Notes: generated from the sequence alone by a model not told the origin. DNA of 64,000 nt from Ancylobacter sp. WKF20 (GCF_029760895.1 NZ_CP121679.1:2108001-2172000), one strand, 5' to 3'. Positions 17,539-26,676 are shown, counted from the first letter of the stretch. Numbers and translations are program-made.

Positions 17539-18747
17539 CTACTTGCTGTCGAACCACGCCTTCCAGAGCGGGATGGCGGTGGCGTAGGTTCCCCGATGAT
17601 CGGTCGGCCCGGTCGAGATCGCCTCGACCTGCATGTTGCCGGCGCCAATGCCGCGCTGATAGGTCATGGCGAGCTGGCCTAGACCCGGCGTGATCACCTC
17701 ATCCTTCTCGCCATAATAGTTGCGCACCGGGCTGCGGATGATCCAGCGATAGGCCTGCGTCTCGTTGAGCAGGATGCGGCCATAGGCCGAGGCGCGGAAG
17801 AAGCGGGCGTCGAAATACTCGGCCCGCACCAGATCCTTCACCGCCGTGGGAATATGCGAGGGATCATAGGGTTTGCGCTCATAGGCCGCGCGGGCGACGT
17901 CGTAATAGCTGTCATTGATGAGCGAGCGCGCGAGGCCCGGCACGCCGTAGTAATTCTCGAAGGAGAAGGCGGTGAGGATGAACAGCGTCGTCACCCAGGT
18001 GGCGTCGTTCGGGCGGGGAAAATCGAGAAAGCCGCTCAGCGCCGCGTAGCCATCAAACGGCGCGCTCGCAGTGGCGGCGCCGTCCACGGCGATGCCGGCC
18101 TCCTCCAGCTTCTGCAGCATCGCCATGGTGACGAAGCCGCCCTGCGACCAGCCGCCGAGGAAGAGCTTGGTCGTGGTGATGTTCATCTGCGCGAGCACGG
18201 CGCGGCTCGCCAGCAGCATGTCATAGGTCGCCTGCTGGTGGCTCGCCTTGACCAGATAGCCCTCCGGCTCGGCGCTGGCGCCCATGCCGAAATAATCGGC
18301 GCCGATCACCGCATAGCCCTGGCCGGCGAAAAGAGCGAGGGCCAGTTCCGTCTCCGGCGACTGGTCGGGGAAGGAGGGCACCTGCTTTTTCCCGTACACC
18401 GTGCCGTGCTGGTAGGAGAGCAGCGGGAAGCTGGTTCCGTCCGTGTCCGGCAGGGCGAGCAGGCCGGTGGTGATGATCGGCCGGTTGCCCTGCTCCGGCA
18501 CCACGGAGGGGTAGGTGACGCGGTAGAGCCGCACGGCATTGCGGGCTGGCGCATAGGCGACGGTGACGCCGAAAAAGCGCGGCGCCTCAGTGGTGAGGAT
18601 CGCGTTCAGCTTGTCGGCGTCCCAGCGGCCGATCAGCTCATAGGAGACGCCGGAGGGAACGGCACTCGCGCCATCTGCCCGCGCCGTGAGGCTCCCGCCC
18701 GCCAGCGTCAGCGCCAGTCCCAGCAGCGCGCGCGATATCCAACCCAT
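17539..18747 (-). CDS. Secreted lipase-like alpha/beta hydrolase
   Basis: A 402-residue exported protein. The N-terminus MGWISRALLGLALTLAGG with ARADG is a Sec signal peptide. The nucleophile elbow is GWSQGG. A strand of Asp in KDEVITPG and a late His in TDHRGT can complete the Ser-Asp-His triad. The arrangement (PLLSYQHGTVYGKK for the oxyanion region, YAVIGADYFGMG) matches the secretory lipase family. Substrates are likely short or medium ester lipids in the periplasm or outside. The start at 18747 puts the signal peptide at the N-terminus; a further in-frame ATG at 18786 does not help. Single gene. Confidence 0.8.
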   Translation of the reverse strand: MGWISRALLGLALTLAGGSLTARADGASAVPSGVSYELIGRWDADKLNAILTTEAPRFFGVTVAYAPARNAVRLYRVTYPSVVPEQGNRPIITTGLLALPDTDGTSFPLLSYQHGTVYGKKQVPSFPDQSPETELALALFAGQGYAVIGADYFGMGASAEPEGYLVKASHQQATYDMLLASRAVLAQMNITTTKLFLGGWSQGGFVTMAMLQKLEEAGIAVDGAATASAPFDGYAALSGFLDFPRPNDATWVTTLFILTAFSFENYYGVPGLARSLINDSYYDVARAAYERKPYDPSHIPTAVKDLVRAEYFDARFFRASAYGRILLNETQAYRWIIRSPVRNYYGEKDEVITPGLGQLAMTYQRGIGAGNMQVEAISTGPTDHRGTYATAIPLWKAWFDSK

Positions 18748-18830
18748 CACCGTCTCCCCGGCGCCAACCCAGGCGCGTCGGCACACGGTATCCCGCCGCC
18801 GCGCGCTTTCGACAAGGGGGCGCTCAACGC

Positions 18831-18867
18831 AAAGGGCCCGGCAACAACGTGCCGGGCCCTCGCTTTT
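18831..18867 (-). terminator. Hairpin terminator downstream of the CbiM-like gene
   Basis: AGGGCCCGGCA (18833-18843) pairs with TGCCGGGCCCT (18850-18860) around six bases. It is flanked by CGCTTTT on the plus side and by TTTGCGTTG when read on the minus strand. It lies 19 bases past the CbiM-like stop, so it most likely ends that minus-strand transcript. Confidence 0.75.
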
Positions 18868-18885
18868 CAGAGTGGATGCGGAAAA

Positions 18886-19563
18886 TCAGGCGGCTTCGAA
18901 CAACCGGCGCTCGACCACCGGCGTGCCGCGCAGCCCGCCCAGCGCCTTGGCGGCGGCGAGCACCGCAAGATCGACCAGAGGCTCGACGATAATGACGAGC
19001 ATATAGGCCGCGCCGAAGGAGGCGATGGACGCGCCATTCTCGACCGTGAAGCCGTGGCCGTAAAACGCCCAGAACGCCACCCACACGACGATGCCCGCCT
19101 GATAGGTGGTGGAGAGCGCCAGCGCCTGGCGGTACTTCAGCTCGATATAGGGCGTGTTCGGCGCGATGACCTGCTTGGCCAGCGCCATCAGCGCGAAGAG
19201 CGGCACCAGGAGGGTGGTGACGTTCATGCCATATTGCGGCAGGTCGAAGGGGGCGAAGAACAGGCCCTGGATCAGCAGGCCGGCGGCGAGGCCGATGGCG
19301 GCCGGAGCGACGCCGAAGATCAGGAACAGCGTCGAGCCGAGGATCAGGTGAACCTCGGAAACGCCCACCGGATGGTGCGGCAGGAGTTCAAAGAAGGCGA
19401 AGACCAGCGCGGTGGTCGCGATGCTGCGCGCCGCCAGCGAGGCGAGGCCGCGGGTGGCGATCGCCTCGCCCGCGAGCTTGAGCGTGTAGGCGCCGGCGCC
19501 GGCCGCCGTCACATAGCTGAGCCAGATCTTCCCTTCGGCCACGAGGCCGGGTTCGATATGCAT
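18886..19563 (-). CDS. CbiM-like energy-coupling-factor permease (cobalt/cobalamin-linked)
   Basis: A 225-residue membrane protein with six or so helices. It begins MHIEPGLV, the N-terminal His-containing segment that in CbiM-type proteins binds the metal. It also has the family core HHPVGVSEVHLILGSTLFLI. The role inferred is substrate-specific uptake of cobalt, supported by the cobalamin riboswitch directly upstream. The usual CbiN, CbiQ and CbiO partners are absent here, so it either uses partners encoded elsewhere or belongs to the solitary type frequent in alphaproteobacteria. A terminator follows. Confidence 0.82.
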   Translation of the reverse strand: MHIEPGLVAEGKIWLSYVTAAGAGAYTLKLAGEAIATRGLASLAARSIATTALVFAFFELLPHHPVGVSEVHLILGSTLFLIFGVAPAAIGLAAGLLIQGLFFAPFDLPQYGMNVTTLLVPLFALMALAKQVIAPNTPYIELKYRQALALSTTYQAGIVVWVAFWAFYGHGFTVENGASIASFGAAYMLVIIVEPLVDLAVLAAAKALGGLRGTPVVERRLFEAA

Positions 19564-19616
19564 AGTCGTCTCCTGTGCCGTCTCACCCGACGGCGTGCGT
19601 GTGGACCCATGCGCAT

Positions 19617-19800
19617 GGCCGGTCTCCTGACTCGCGGGTCACAGCACGACTTCCGCCTTCCCGGCCTCCCCTTGCGGGTCGAACCAGTGGCGTGATGGAA
19701 GGCGCTCGCCGCTCACAGTCGCGGGGGCGGTCGGGGCTTCGGGCTTGCGCCCTTCCCCGTTCCCGTTTCACCCGGCCGAGTCATCCCCGGCCGGACACCA
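19617..19800 (-). ncRNA. Cobalamin riboswitch (B12 element)
   Basis: On the minus strand the diagnostic B12 box CCCCGCGACTGTGAGCGG is present, followed by GCCACTGG, GGGAAGGC and the 3' segment CCGCGAGTCAGGAGACCGGCC, in the canonical order. The 5' half has GGGAACGGGGAAGGGCGCAAGCCC. It lies 54 bases upstream of the CbiM-like gene and should repress it when coenzyme B12 is plentiful. Confidence 0.93.
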
Positions 19801-19894
19801 TGTGCAGCGCCCATCAGCGCGCGCGAACGGCTCGCGAGTCAAGCATCGCGTCGCGCACGCCGCGCTGGCGCCGGAAAACAGCGGGGATGGCGCG

Positions 19895-20674
19895 TCAGGC
19901 GACGCCCATCTCGTCGAGCGCCATGGGCGACTCGGGCAGCACCTGCCCGCCATCGATCACCATGCCCTGCCCGGTGATGTAGCCGGCTTCCTCGCTGGCG
20001 AAGAACAAAGCGGTGTTGGCGATGTCGAACACCGTGCCGAGCTTCTTCATCGGCACGCAGGCGGCGGTGGAGGCGATATAGGCCTCGCCCATGCCCTCCA
20101 TGCCCTCGGTGAGGATGTTGCCTGGCATCACCGCGTTCACCGTGATGTTCCACGGCGCCAGTTCGATCGCCGCCGTGCGCATGAAGCCCATCTGCCCGGC
20201 CTTCGAGGCACCGTAATGGGTCCAGCCGGGAAAGCCGGTGATCGGTCCGGTGATCGAGGAGGTGATGACGATGCGCCCCTTCTTCGCCGCCTTCATCGCC
20301 GGCAGCACGGCGGAGACGGAGAGGAAGGTGCCCTTGAGGTTGGTGTCCATGACGAGGTCGAAATCGTCCTCGGTCATGGCGCCGAGCTTGGCCGCCGGGA
20401 AGATACCGGCATTGGCGCAGAGCACGTCGATGGCGCCGTAGCGGTCGAGCGCCGCCTGCGCCATGGCGAGCGTGTCGGCGGTCTTGGTCACGTCGGCGGC
20501 GAAGGCGGAGGCGCGCGGGCCAATCTCGGCGGCGACCTTCTCGGCTTCCTCCAGCTTGCGGCTGACCACCAGCACGTTGAGACCAGCTTGGCCGAAGCGC
20601 AGCGCGATCCCGCGGCCGATGCCCTTGCTGGCGCCGGTGACGATGACGGTTTTTCCCTCAAGCGACGTGAACAT
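19895..20674 (-). CDS. Short-chain dehydrogenase/reductase
   Basis: A 259-residue classical SDR. It has TGASKGIGRGIA as the NAD(P) glycine motif, NAG at about residue 87, and the catalytic Ser in SSITG with YGASK for Tyr and Lys. The C-terminal GQGMVIDGGQ is typical of FabG-like enzymes. The start at 20674 (MFTSLEGKTVIVTG) is the conserved one; the longer form from 20710 adds 12 residues. It is divergent from the ABC importer operon at 20932 and shares its 257-base promoter region, so it may act on an intermediate of the same pathway. Confidence 0.88.
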   Translation of the reverse strand: MFTSLEGKTVIVTGASKGIGRGIALRFGQAGLNVLVVSRKLEEAEKVAAEIGPRASAFAADVTKTADTLAMAQAALDRYGAIDVLCANAGIFPAAKLGAMTEDDFDLVMDTNLKGTFLSVSAVLPAMKAAKKGRIVITSSITGPITGFPGWTHYGASKAGQMGFMRTAAIELAPWNITVNAVMPGNILTEGMEGMGEAYIASTAACVPMKKLGTVFDIANTALFFASEEAGYITGQGMVIDGGQVLPESPMALDEMGVA

Positions 20675-20852
20675 GGTCGGGTAGGCCCTCTGGATGTCGT
20701 TGTTTTTCAAAGGACTGGCAGCCAGGCGGCGGTGAGCGCCTGCCCCATGGTCAAGGATTAGGCTGCCTTCCTTTTCATCAGGGTGCGCTGCAAAAATGGT
20801 GTTGTAAAGCCCAAATGGCGATGTTTAGGATCACACACAGTCCAACATAAGA

Positions 20853-20879
20853 ACCACATCCGCTCACCATGGATGTGGT
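20853..20879. promoter_or_regulatory. Candidate operator: 9-base inverted repeat
   Basis: ACCACATCC (20853-20861) and GGATGTGGT (20871-20879) are perfect inverted repeats around a 9-base spacer. The site is 53 bases upstream of the binding-protein start, in the region shared with the divergent SDR gene. The likely ligand is the DeoR-type regulator encoded in the operon; this is inference from position. Confidence 0.55.
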
Positions 20880-20931
20880 CAATCCCGCGCGGCGGCGGCC
20901 CGTCCGTGCCAACAATCCAGAGGACGTCGAC

Positions 20932-22086
20932 ATGTCAGGCATTTCCAGAAGGTCGCTGCTCAAGGGCATGGGCACCGGGCTCGGCGCGCTCGCCGCCGCC
21001 GGTCCCATGTTCTCCGCCAACAAGGCGTTCGCCGCCCGCGAGAAGGAACTGAACATCCTGTGCTGGGAGGGCTACAACTCCGCGCAGGTGCTCGACCCGT
21101 TCCGCTCCAAGACAGGCGCGACGGTGAAGGCCGAGAGCCTCACCAACGATCCCACCATGATCAACCGCCTGCGCGCCGGCGAGATCAACACCTGGGATCT
21201 GATCAATGTGAACAATCCCTGGGCCCGCAAGGTGATGCTGCCGGAAAAGCTCATCAAGCCGCTGCCCAAGGCCGAGTTCGAGCCGTTCTTCGACAAGATG
21301 CTGCCCGAGTTCAAATGGCCCTATAAGTGGGCGATGAGCGATGACGGGAAGGATCTGGTCGGCATGGCCCAGCGCTTTGGGCCCTACAGCTTCGTGGTCA
21401 ACACCGACAAGATCAGCCGCAAGACCGCCGAGGATACCGGCTGGGATCTGTTCAACGACCCCGCGCTCGCCGGCAAGTACGGCATTCTCGAGTCGGATGA
21501 CTGGAACGTCTTCAACATCTTCATCATCGCCGGCATCGACCCGTTCAAGTCCCACACGCCGGAAGAGTTCGCCAAGTTCGAGGAGACCGCCAAGCGCGTC
21601 TTCAAGGGCGCCAAGCTCATCGGCGACATCGCCTCGATGAACCAGGCGCTGATCTCCGGCGAGATCGACCTGCACATGACCGGCGGCACCTATTCGGTCT
21701 CCCCGGCCCGCGCCGACGGCCACCCGAACCTGCGCGGCATCACCCCGCTGCGCGGCCCGCTGCCGGGCGGCAAGGGCGGCATCGCCTGGATCGAGATCAC
21801 CTCGACGGTGAACAACCCGAACCTGTCGCCGCTGGCGCTCGAGTTCCTGAAATATGTGCAGGCGCCCGACGTCGCCCACACGGTCGCCTTCGCCGAGGGC
21901 ACGTTCAACCCGGTGGCGCAGATGGGCACCAAGGCGTGCTTCGACCTCTTCACCAAGGACGAGCTCGACGCCATCCAGTGGGACAGCCTGCAGGAAGAGA
22001 TGGATCGCTCGGTGCACTACGACATCGTGCCGGATTACGACAAGGCGCTCGACATCATGAACGCCGCCAAGCGCCTGCGCGGCTGA
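20932..22086 (+). CDS. ABC transporter substrate-binding protein, spermidine/putrescine (PotD) type
   Basis: A 384-residue periplasmic protein. The N-terminus has a twin-arginine style leader (MSGISRRSLLKGMG, then an Ala-rich segment ending NKAFA-AREK), so export folded via Tat is likely. The mature protein opens with LNILCWEGYNSAQVLDPF, the PotD-like lobe. The start at 20932 is preferred over 20869 because the leader then begins properly and AGAGGA precedes it. It is the first gene of the importer and catabolic operon. Its ligand is probably a cationic amine or amino acid derivative, but specificity cannot be read. Confidence 0.9.
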   Translation: MSGISRRSLLKGMGTGLGALAAAGPMFSANKAFAAREKELNILCWEGYNSAQVLDPFRSKTGATVKAESLTNDPTMINRLRAGEINTWDLINVNNPWARKVMLPEKLIKPLPKAEFEPFFDKMLPEFKWPYKWAMSDDGKDLVGMAQRFGPYSFVVNTDKISRKTAEDTGWDLFNDPALAGKYGILESDDWNVFNIFIIAGIDPFKSHTPEEFAKFEETAKRVFKGAKLIGDIASMNQALISGEIDLHMTGGTYSVSPARADGHPNLRGITPLRGPLPGGKGGIAWIEITSTVNNPNLSPLALEFLKYVQAPDVAHTVAFAEGTFNPVAQMGTKACFDLFTKDELDAIQWDSLQEEMDRSVHYDIVPDYDKALDIMNAAKRLRG

Positions 22087-22098
22087 TCGTTCCTCATC

Positions 22099-22194
22099 AT
22101 GGCCGGGCTTGGCCCGGCCATCCACGCCTTAAGTCGCGCGAGCAAGTTCAGGTGCACCTCGAAAGACATGGATCCCCGGGCCAAGCCCGGGGAT
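22099..22194. repeat. Pair of REP-like GC hairpins after the binding-protein gene
   Basis: Two 10-base-stem hairpins: ATGGCCGGGC-TTG-GCCCGGCCAT (22099-22121) and ATCCCCGGGC-CAA-GCCCGGGGAT (22172-22194). They resemble the dispersed palindromes common between alphaproteobacterial genes. Their place just after the binding-protein stop, before the ATPase gene, suggests they stabilise the upstream message and raise binding-protein yield over the membrane components. Confidence 0.7.
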
Positions 22195-22289
22195 GACGTT
22201 GAGGAAACGGCGACCGCCACTTCCTCGTGCCCCGGCCTCCCAATGGCACCTGCACCAACACCACCTGTCCACGACCCGGAAGAACCCGC

Positions 22290-23396
22290 ATGCTCCAGAC
22301 CACGCCCGCCGGCGATACGCCCAAGCCGATCCTGCAACTGGTGGGGGTGCGCAAAACCTTCGGTGGCTTCAATGCCGTGGACAATATCGACCTCGACGTG
22401 CGCGAGGGCGAGTTCCTCACCATTGTCGGCCCCTCCGGCTCGGGCAAGACCACGCTGCTGCGCATGCTGGCCGGCATGGACACGCCGACCGAGGGCAACA
22501 TCACCCTGCATGGCGAGCTGATCAACGACATGCCGCCCAACAAGCGGCCGACCTGCCTCGTCTTCCAGTCTCTGGCTCTGTTCCCGCACAAGAGCGTCGG
22601 CGAGAACATCGCCTTCCCGCTCAAGGTGAAGGGCGTCGATGCGAGCACCCGCAAGGCGCGCGCGCTGGAGCTGATGCGCGTCGTCCGCCTGCCGGAAAAC
22701 TATTACGACAAGAACGTGATGAAGTGCTCGGGCGGCGAACGCCAGCGCGTCGCGCTGGCGCGCGCCTTCGCCTATGACCCGCAGGTGCTGTTCTTCGACG
22801 AACCCCTCTCCGCCCTCGACTACAAGCTGAAGAAGGCGCTGGAGAAGGAGCTGAAGGATCTGCACCGCGAGACCGGCAAGACCTTCATCTACATCACCCA
22901 TTCGCTGGAAGAAGCGATGGTGATGAGCGACCGCATCGGCGTGATGCGCGCCGGCCGCCTCGTGCAGGTCGGCACGCCTGAGGAGATCTATGGCGCGCCG
23001 GTGGACCGCTTCGTCTCGGAATTCGTCGGCGAGGTGAACACCATCAAGGTGAAGCGCGGGGCCGATGGCGCGTGGGACGGGGTTGACGTGCCCGGCCGCT
23101 TCACCGTGCGCCCGCCGCAGGACGGCGCGATGCTGGACGAGGCCTTCGTGGTCGTCCGCCCGGAATATATGCGTTTCCTCAATCCGGGCGACGCGGCCGA
23201 CAACCGGGTCGAGGGCACGGTCTACAACGAATATTCGCTCGGCTCACGCATCCAGTATCAGGTCCGCGTCGGCGCGGGCGCGGCTGAGAAGGTGATGCTG
23301 GTCGAGCTGTCGCGCTCACGCGCCCTGCCGCCTGGCGCCGACCGCACGGTGACGCTCGGCTGGGACGCCGCCGACGCCTTCACGCTCGGGAGCTGA
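22290..23396 (+). CDS. ABC transporter ATP-binding protein, polyamine (PotA) type
   Basis: A 368-residue ATPase that energises the importer at the inner membrane face. It has Walker [10 protein letters not shown], the signature [14 protein letters not shown], Walker B VLFFDEPLSALD and the switch His in ITHSLEE. A C-terminal TOBE-type regulatory domain covers about residues 270-368. GGAAG precedes the ATG at 22290, and an in-frame upstream ATG at 22227 is in the repeat-bearing spacer. It ends 4 bases before the first permease gene. Confidence 0.93.
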   Translation: MLQTTPAGDTPKPILQLVGVRKTFGGFNAVDNIDLDVREGEFLTIVGPSGSGKTTLLRMLAGMDTPTEGNITLHGELINDMPPNKRPTCLVFQSLALFPHKSVGENIAFPLKVKGVDASTRKARALELMRVVRLPENYYDKNVMKCSGGERQRVALARAFAYDPQVLFFDEPLSALDYKLKKALEKELKDLHRETGKTFIYITHSLEEAMVMSDRIGVMRAGRLVQVGTPEEIYGAPVDRFVSEFVGEVNTIKVKRGADGAWDGVDVPGRFTVRPPQDGAMLDEAFVVVRPEYMRFLNPGDAADNRVEGTVYNEYSLGSRIQYQVRVGAGAAEKVMLVELSRSRALPPGADRTVTLGWDAADAFTLGS

Positions 23397-23400
23397 CCTC

Positions 23401-24318
23401 ATGTCCAGCCTCGCCGTCGCCTCCACCGCCGCCCCGCCGGCCGAGAGCCCGCGCGCCCTGCGCCAGCAGCGTATGCTCTCGCTCGGCGCGCGCTGCGCGC
23501 TGCCCGTCGCGCTCCTGCTCGGCATCGGCTTTCTCGCCCCTCTGGTGGCGATCCTCGCCTATGCCTTCGCCACGCCTCGCAGCTTCGACGTGTTCACCAG
23601 CTTCACGCTGGAGAACTTCGCCGGGCTGTTCGACCCGACCAACACGGTGTGGATCTCCTTTGCCTGGTCCTGCGGCTTCGCGCTGTTCACCGTGGCGATC
23701 CTCGCCGTCATCTCCTACCCCATCGCCTATGGGCTGAACGCCGTGTTCGGGCGCTGGGCGGGGCTCATCAGCGTGTTCTTCGTCTTCCCGCTTTTCGTCT
23801 CGGAAAACGTCCGGCTCTATGGCTGGGTGCTGTTCTTCATCAAGAACGGCGTGCTCGACGGCTCGCTGAAATGGCTCGGCTTTTCCGGCGGGCCGGAGGT
23901 GCTGTTCACGCCGGGCATCACCCTGTTCGGCATGGTCTATACCTACCTGCCCTTCATGCTGTTCCCGATGACACTGGGCATCGCCCTCGTGCCCCGCGAC
24001 CTCGTGGATGCCGCGCGCGACCTCGGCGCCGGGCGGATTTTCATCTGGCGCGAGATCGAGCTGCCGCTGGCCATGCCCGGCATCATGATCGGCATGCTGC
24101 TGACCTTCGTGCTGGCCATCGGTGCGACGGCGGAGGCGAAGATCCTCGGCGGCCAGTCGATCATCGTCATCTCGCACGATATCGAGATCGCCTTCACCTA
24201 TTCGCAGAACTGGCCGCTCGGTTCCGCCCTCTCGGTGCTGGTCACACTGTTCATCGGGGTGCTCACCTTGTTCGCGCTGTCGAAGCTCGACCTCGACCGC
24301 ATGCTCGGGAGGCGCTGA
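23401..24318 (+). CDS. ABC transporter permease, PotB type
   Basis: A 305-residue, six-helix permease. The cytoplasmic EAA loop that docks to the ATPase reads DAARDLGAGRIFIWREIELP. The N-terminal 30 residues are cytosolic and Arg-rich. It forms the translocation path with the next gene product. The gene is 4 bases downstream of the ATPase gene and 3 bases upstream of the second permease. Confidence 0.92.
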   Translation: MSSLAVASTAAPPAESPRALRQQRMLSLGARCALPVALLLGIGFLAPLVAILAYAFATPRSFDVFTSFTLENFAGLFDPTNTVWISFAWSCGFALFTVAILAVISYPIAYGLNAVFGRWAGLISVFFVFPLFVSENVRLYGWVLFFIKNGVLDGSLKWLGFSGGPEVLFTPGITLFGMVYTYLPFMLFPMTLGIALVPRDLVDAARDLGAGRIFIWREIELPLAMPGIMIGMLLTFVLAIGATAEAKILGGQSIIVISHDIEIAFTYSQNWPLGSALSVLVTLFIGVLTLFALSKLDLDRMLGRR

Positions 24319-24321
24319 GCC

Positions 24322-25116
24322 ATGACCCACAAGCGCACCAACGCCCTGATCTGGATCTGGACGCTCTTCGTCATCGCGGTGATCTACCTGCCGATCGTCT
24401 GCGGCGCCCTCGCGAGTTTCAACAAGAGCCGCTATTTCGGCTTCCCCATCAAGGTCTACTCGACCGAATGGTGGGACAAGACCATTGCCTCGATCGAGAT
24501 CGGCATGATCGTGCGGAACTCGATCGCCATCGCCCTGCTGGTGACGGTGCTGTCCGTCGTCATCGCCACCTGCGGCGCGCTCGCCTTTGCCCGCTATGAC
24601 TGGAAGGGCCGCCGGCTGTTCCAGAAGCTGATCATGCTGCCGATCTTCTTCCCGCAGCCGGTGCTCGGCCTCGCCTTGCTGCTCGGTTTCAGCGCCGTCG
24701 GCATCCAGACGAGCTGGATGACCGCCGTCTTTGCCCATCTCGTCTGGATCGTGCCGGTGGTGACGCTGGTCATCGCCATCCAGGTCTATGGCTTCGATCC
24801 GGCGCTGGAGGAAGCCGCGTTCGATCTCGGCTGCACCCGGCTGCAGGTGCTGCGCGAGGTGACGCTGCCCATCCTGTGGCCGGGCATCTGGTCGGGGATG
24901 CTGTTCGCCTTCCTGCTGTCGTGGAGCAACTTCCCGCTGTCGCTCTATACCGCCGGCGCCGACTCGACGATCCCGAAATGGCTCTATGCCAAGATGGTCG
25001 CCGGCTACACGCCGATGGTCCCGGCGCTCGGTACCATGGCGACGCTGGCGGCGGCGGTGCTGCTGCTGGTCGGCGGGCTCGCCGGTATCCTCCTGCGCAG
25101 GCGCGCCGCAGCATGA
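24322..25116 (+). CDS. ABC transporter permease, PotC type
   Basis: A 264-residue, six-helix permease. The EAA loop is EEAAFDLGCTRLQVLREVTL. It starts with a positively charged MTHKRTN segment and one helix, and a periplasmic loop follows (NKSRYFGFPIKVYS). Its stop overlaps the ATG of the DeoR regulator by 4 bases (ATGA), so the regulator is translationally coupled to the importer. Confidence 0.92.
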   Translation: MTHKRTNALIWIWTLFVIAVIYLPIVCGALASFNKSRYFGFPIKVYSTEWWDKTIASIEIGMIVRNSIAIALLVTVLSVVIATCGALAFARYDWKGRRLFQKLIMLPIFFPQPVLGLALLLGFSAVGIQTSWMTAVFAHLVWIVPVVTLVIAIQVYGFDPALEEAAFDLGCTRLQVLREVTLPILWPGIWSGMLFAFLLSWSNFPLSLYTAGADSTIPKWLYAKMVAGYTPMVPALGTMATLAAAVLLLVGGLAGILLRRRAAA

Positions 25117-25931
25117 GCGAGGACGACGCAGCCCGCGAAGAGACCCGCGAGCGTCGCCGCCCGCGTCTCGACAAGGCGGCGCGCCACGAGCGCATCCTCG
25201 CCGAGATGATGGCGACGCCGACCCTGCGCGTCGGTGACCTCGCGGCCGATCTCGAAGTCTCCACCGAGACGATCCGGCGCGACCTGTTCGAGCTGCAGGA
25301 GCGCGGCCTGATCAACCGCACCTATGGCGGGGCCGTGCGCCCCTTCGCCGCCGAGCCGGCGGTGACCGAGCGCCACGGCATGATGGTGGCCGAGCGCGAG
25401 GCTATCGCCGCCATGGCGGTGAAGTTCATCAAGCCGAAGGAAGTCATTGCCATCGGCGCCGGCGCGACCACCACCCATGTCGCCCGACGCATGGCGGCGG
25501 AGTGCCGGGACATCACCGTCATCACCCATTCCTTCTCGGTGGCGACGGTGGTGGCGGCGAACCCGACCATCGACGTCATCATGTGCCCCGGCCGCTACAA
25601 TGCGCGCGAGGGCATGATGGTGGGCGCCGAGACCATCGACTTCCTGCAGAACTACAACGTCAACCGCGCCATTCTCGGCATTTCCGGCATTACCACGGAC
25701 GGCCTCGCCGATGCCGAGGCGCCGGCGGCCTGGGTCTACAAGGCGATGATGAACCGCGCGGCGGAAACGCTCGTCGTCTCCGACCACAAGAAATTCGATG
25801 TGCAGGCCCTCGCCATCTGGGCCCACATTCCCGACATCCAGCGTCTGGTGGTCGATCAGGCGCCGGGCGGGGCGGTGGCGCGGGCGCTGGCGCGCGCCGG
25901 CGTCGAGATCACCGTGGCGAGCCGGCGATGA
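25113..25931 (+). CDS. DeoR-family transcriptional regulator
   Basis: A 272-residue repressor-type regulator. The N-terminal helix-turn-helix carries the DeoR signature RVGDLAADLEVSTETIRRDL, with LQERGLINRTYGGAV. The C-terminal sugar-phosphate-type isomerase-like domain (from IKPKEVIAIGAGATTTHVAR) senses a phosphorylated metabolite in many members. This fits a pathway with a kinase, encoded three genes downstream. The start overlaps the PotC-type stop. The likely operator is the inverted repeat at 20853-20879, by inference. Confidence 0.9.
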   Translation: MSEDDAAREETRERRRPRLDKAARHERILAEMMATPTLRVGDLAADLEVSTETIRRDLFELQERGLINRTYGGAVRPFAAEPAVTERHGMMVAEREAIAAMAVKFIKPKEVIAIGAGATTTHVARRMAAECRDITVITHSFSVATVVAANPTIDVIMCPGRYNAREGMMVGAETIDFLQNYNVNRAILGISGITTDGLADAEAPAAWVYKAMMNRAAETLVVSDHKKFDVQALAIWAHIPDIQRLVVDQAPGGAVARALARAGVEITVASRR

Positions 25932-25980
25932 GCCCCGCCCCGATGATCCAGAACCGGACGACGCAGAACCGAGGTGCCGC

Positions 25981-26676
25981 GTGAGCTGGAAGACCGAAAA
26001 CCGCTCCTTCTACTATGCGCTGGCGCCCGAGCCGGACGATCCGGTGCTCGACCCCGCGACCACGGCCCTGCTCGTGATCGACGTGCAGAACACCTATCTG
26101 GAGCGCCCCGACCGCGCCTCGCTCGCGAGCGAGGCCGAGCGTGCGCATTACGACGGCTGGACGCCGTTCCATGAACGCATGCACGGCACGGTGATCCCGA
26201 ACATCGCCGATCTGCTGGCGCGCTTCCGCGCCCGCGGCATCGAGTGCCTGTTCGCCCGCATCGCCTGCCAGACCACGGACGGGCGCGACCGTTCGCTCAG
26301 CCAGAAGAAGCCCGGCTTCAACAATCTCCTGCTGCCCAAGGATGAAGTGGCCTCGCTGATGGTGCCGCCGCTCGCCCCGGTCGGGGACGAGATCGTCGTG
26401 ACCAAGACTACGGACAGCGCGCTCACCGGCACCAATCTGCGGCTGATCCTCGCCAATCTCGGCATCCGCACCGTCATCTGCGTCGGTATCTTCACCGACC
26501 AGTGCGTGTCCTCCACAGTGCGCAGCCTCGCCGATGAGAGCTTCGACGTCGTGGTGCTCGACGATTGCTGCGCGGCGGCGACCGACGATCTGCACCGGCG
26601 CGAACTGGAGATCATCAACATGATCTACTGCAACGTGATGCGCGCCGCCGATCTTAAAACCCTGATGAAGCTGTGA
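25981..26676 (+). CDS. Isochorismatase-like cysteine hydrolase
   Basis: A 231-residue enzyme beginning at GTG 25981 with GAGGTG upstream. The triad of the family is present: Asp34 (IDVQNTY), Lys142 (VTKTTDSALTG) and Cys175 (GIFTDQCVSS). Members hydrolyse amides or carbamoyl groups (for example N-carbamoylsarcosine, ureidoacrylate, nicotinamide). Here it probably releases ammonia or a carboxyl group from the imported compound or a derivative. It lies between the regulator and the kinase gene, and its stop overlaps the GTG of the kinase by 4 bases (GTGA). Confidence 0.87.
   Translation: MSWKTENRSFYYALAPEPDDPVLDPATTALLVIDVQNTYLERPDRASLASEAERAHYDGWTPFHERMHGTVIPNIADLLARFRARGIECLFARIACQTTDGRDRSLSQKKPGFNNLLLPKDEVASLMVPPLAPVGDEIVVTKTTDSALTGTNLRLILANLGIRTVICVGIFTDQCVSSTVRSLADESFDVVVLDDCCAAATDDLHRRELEIINMIYCNVMRAADLKTLMKL

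Noticed and set aside
25928..25984. Tiny open frame between the DeoR and hydrolase genes
   Set aside because: Only 18 codons, low complexity, overlaps the GTG start of the hydrolase; no sign of coding.
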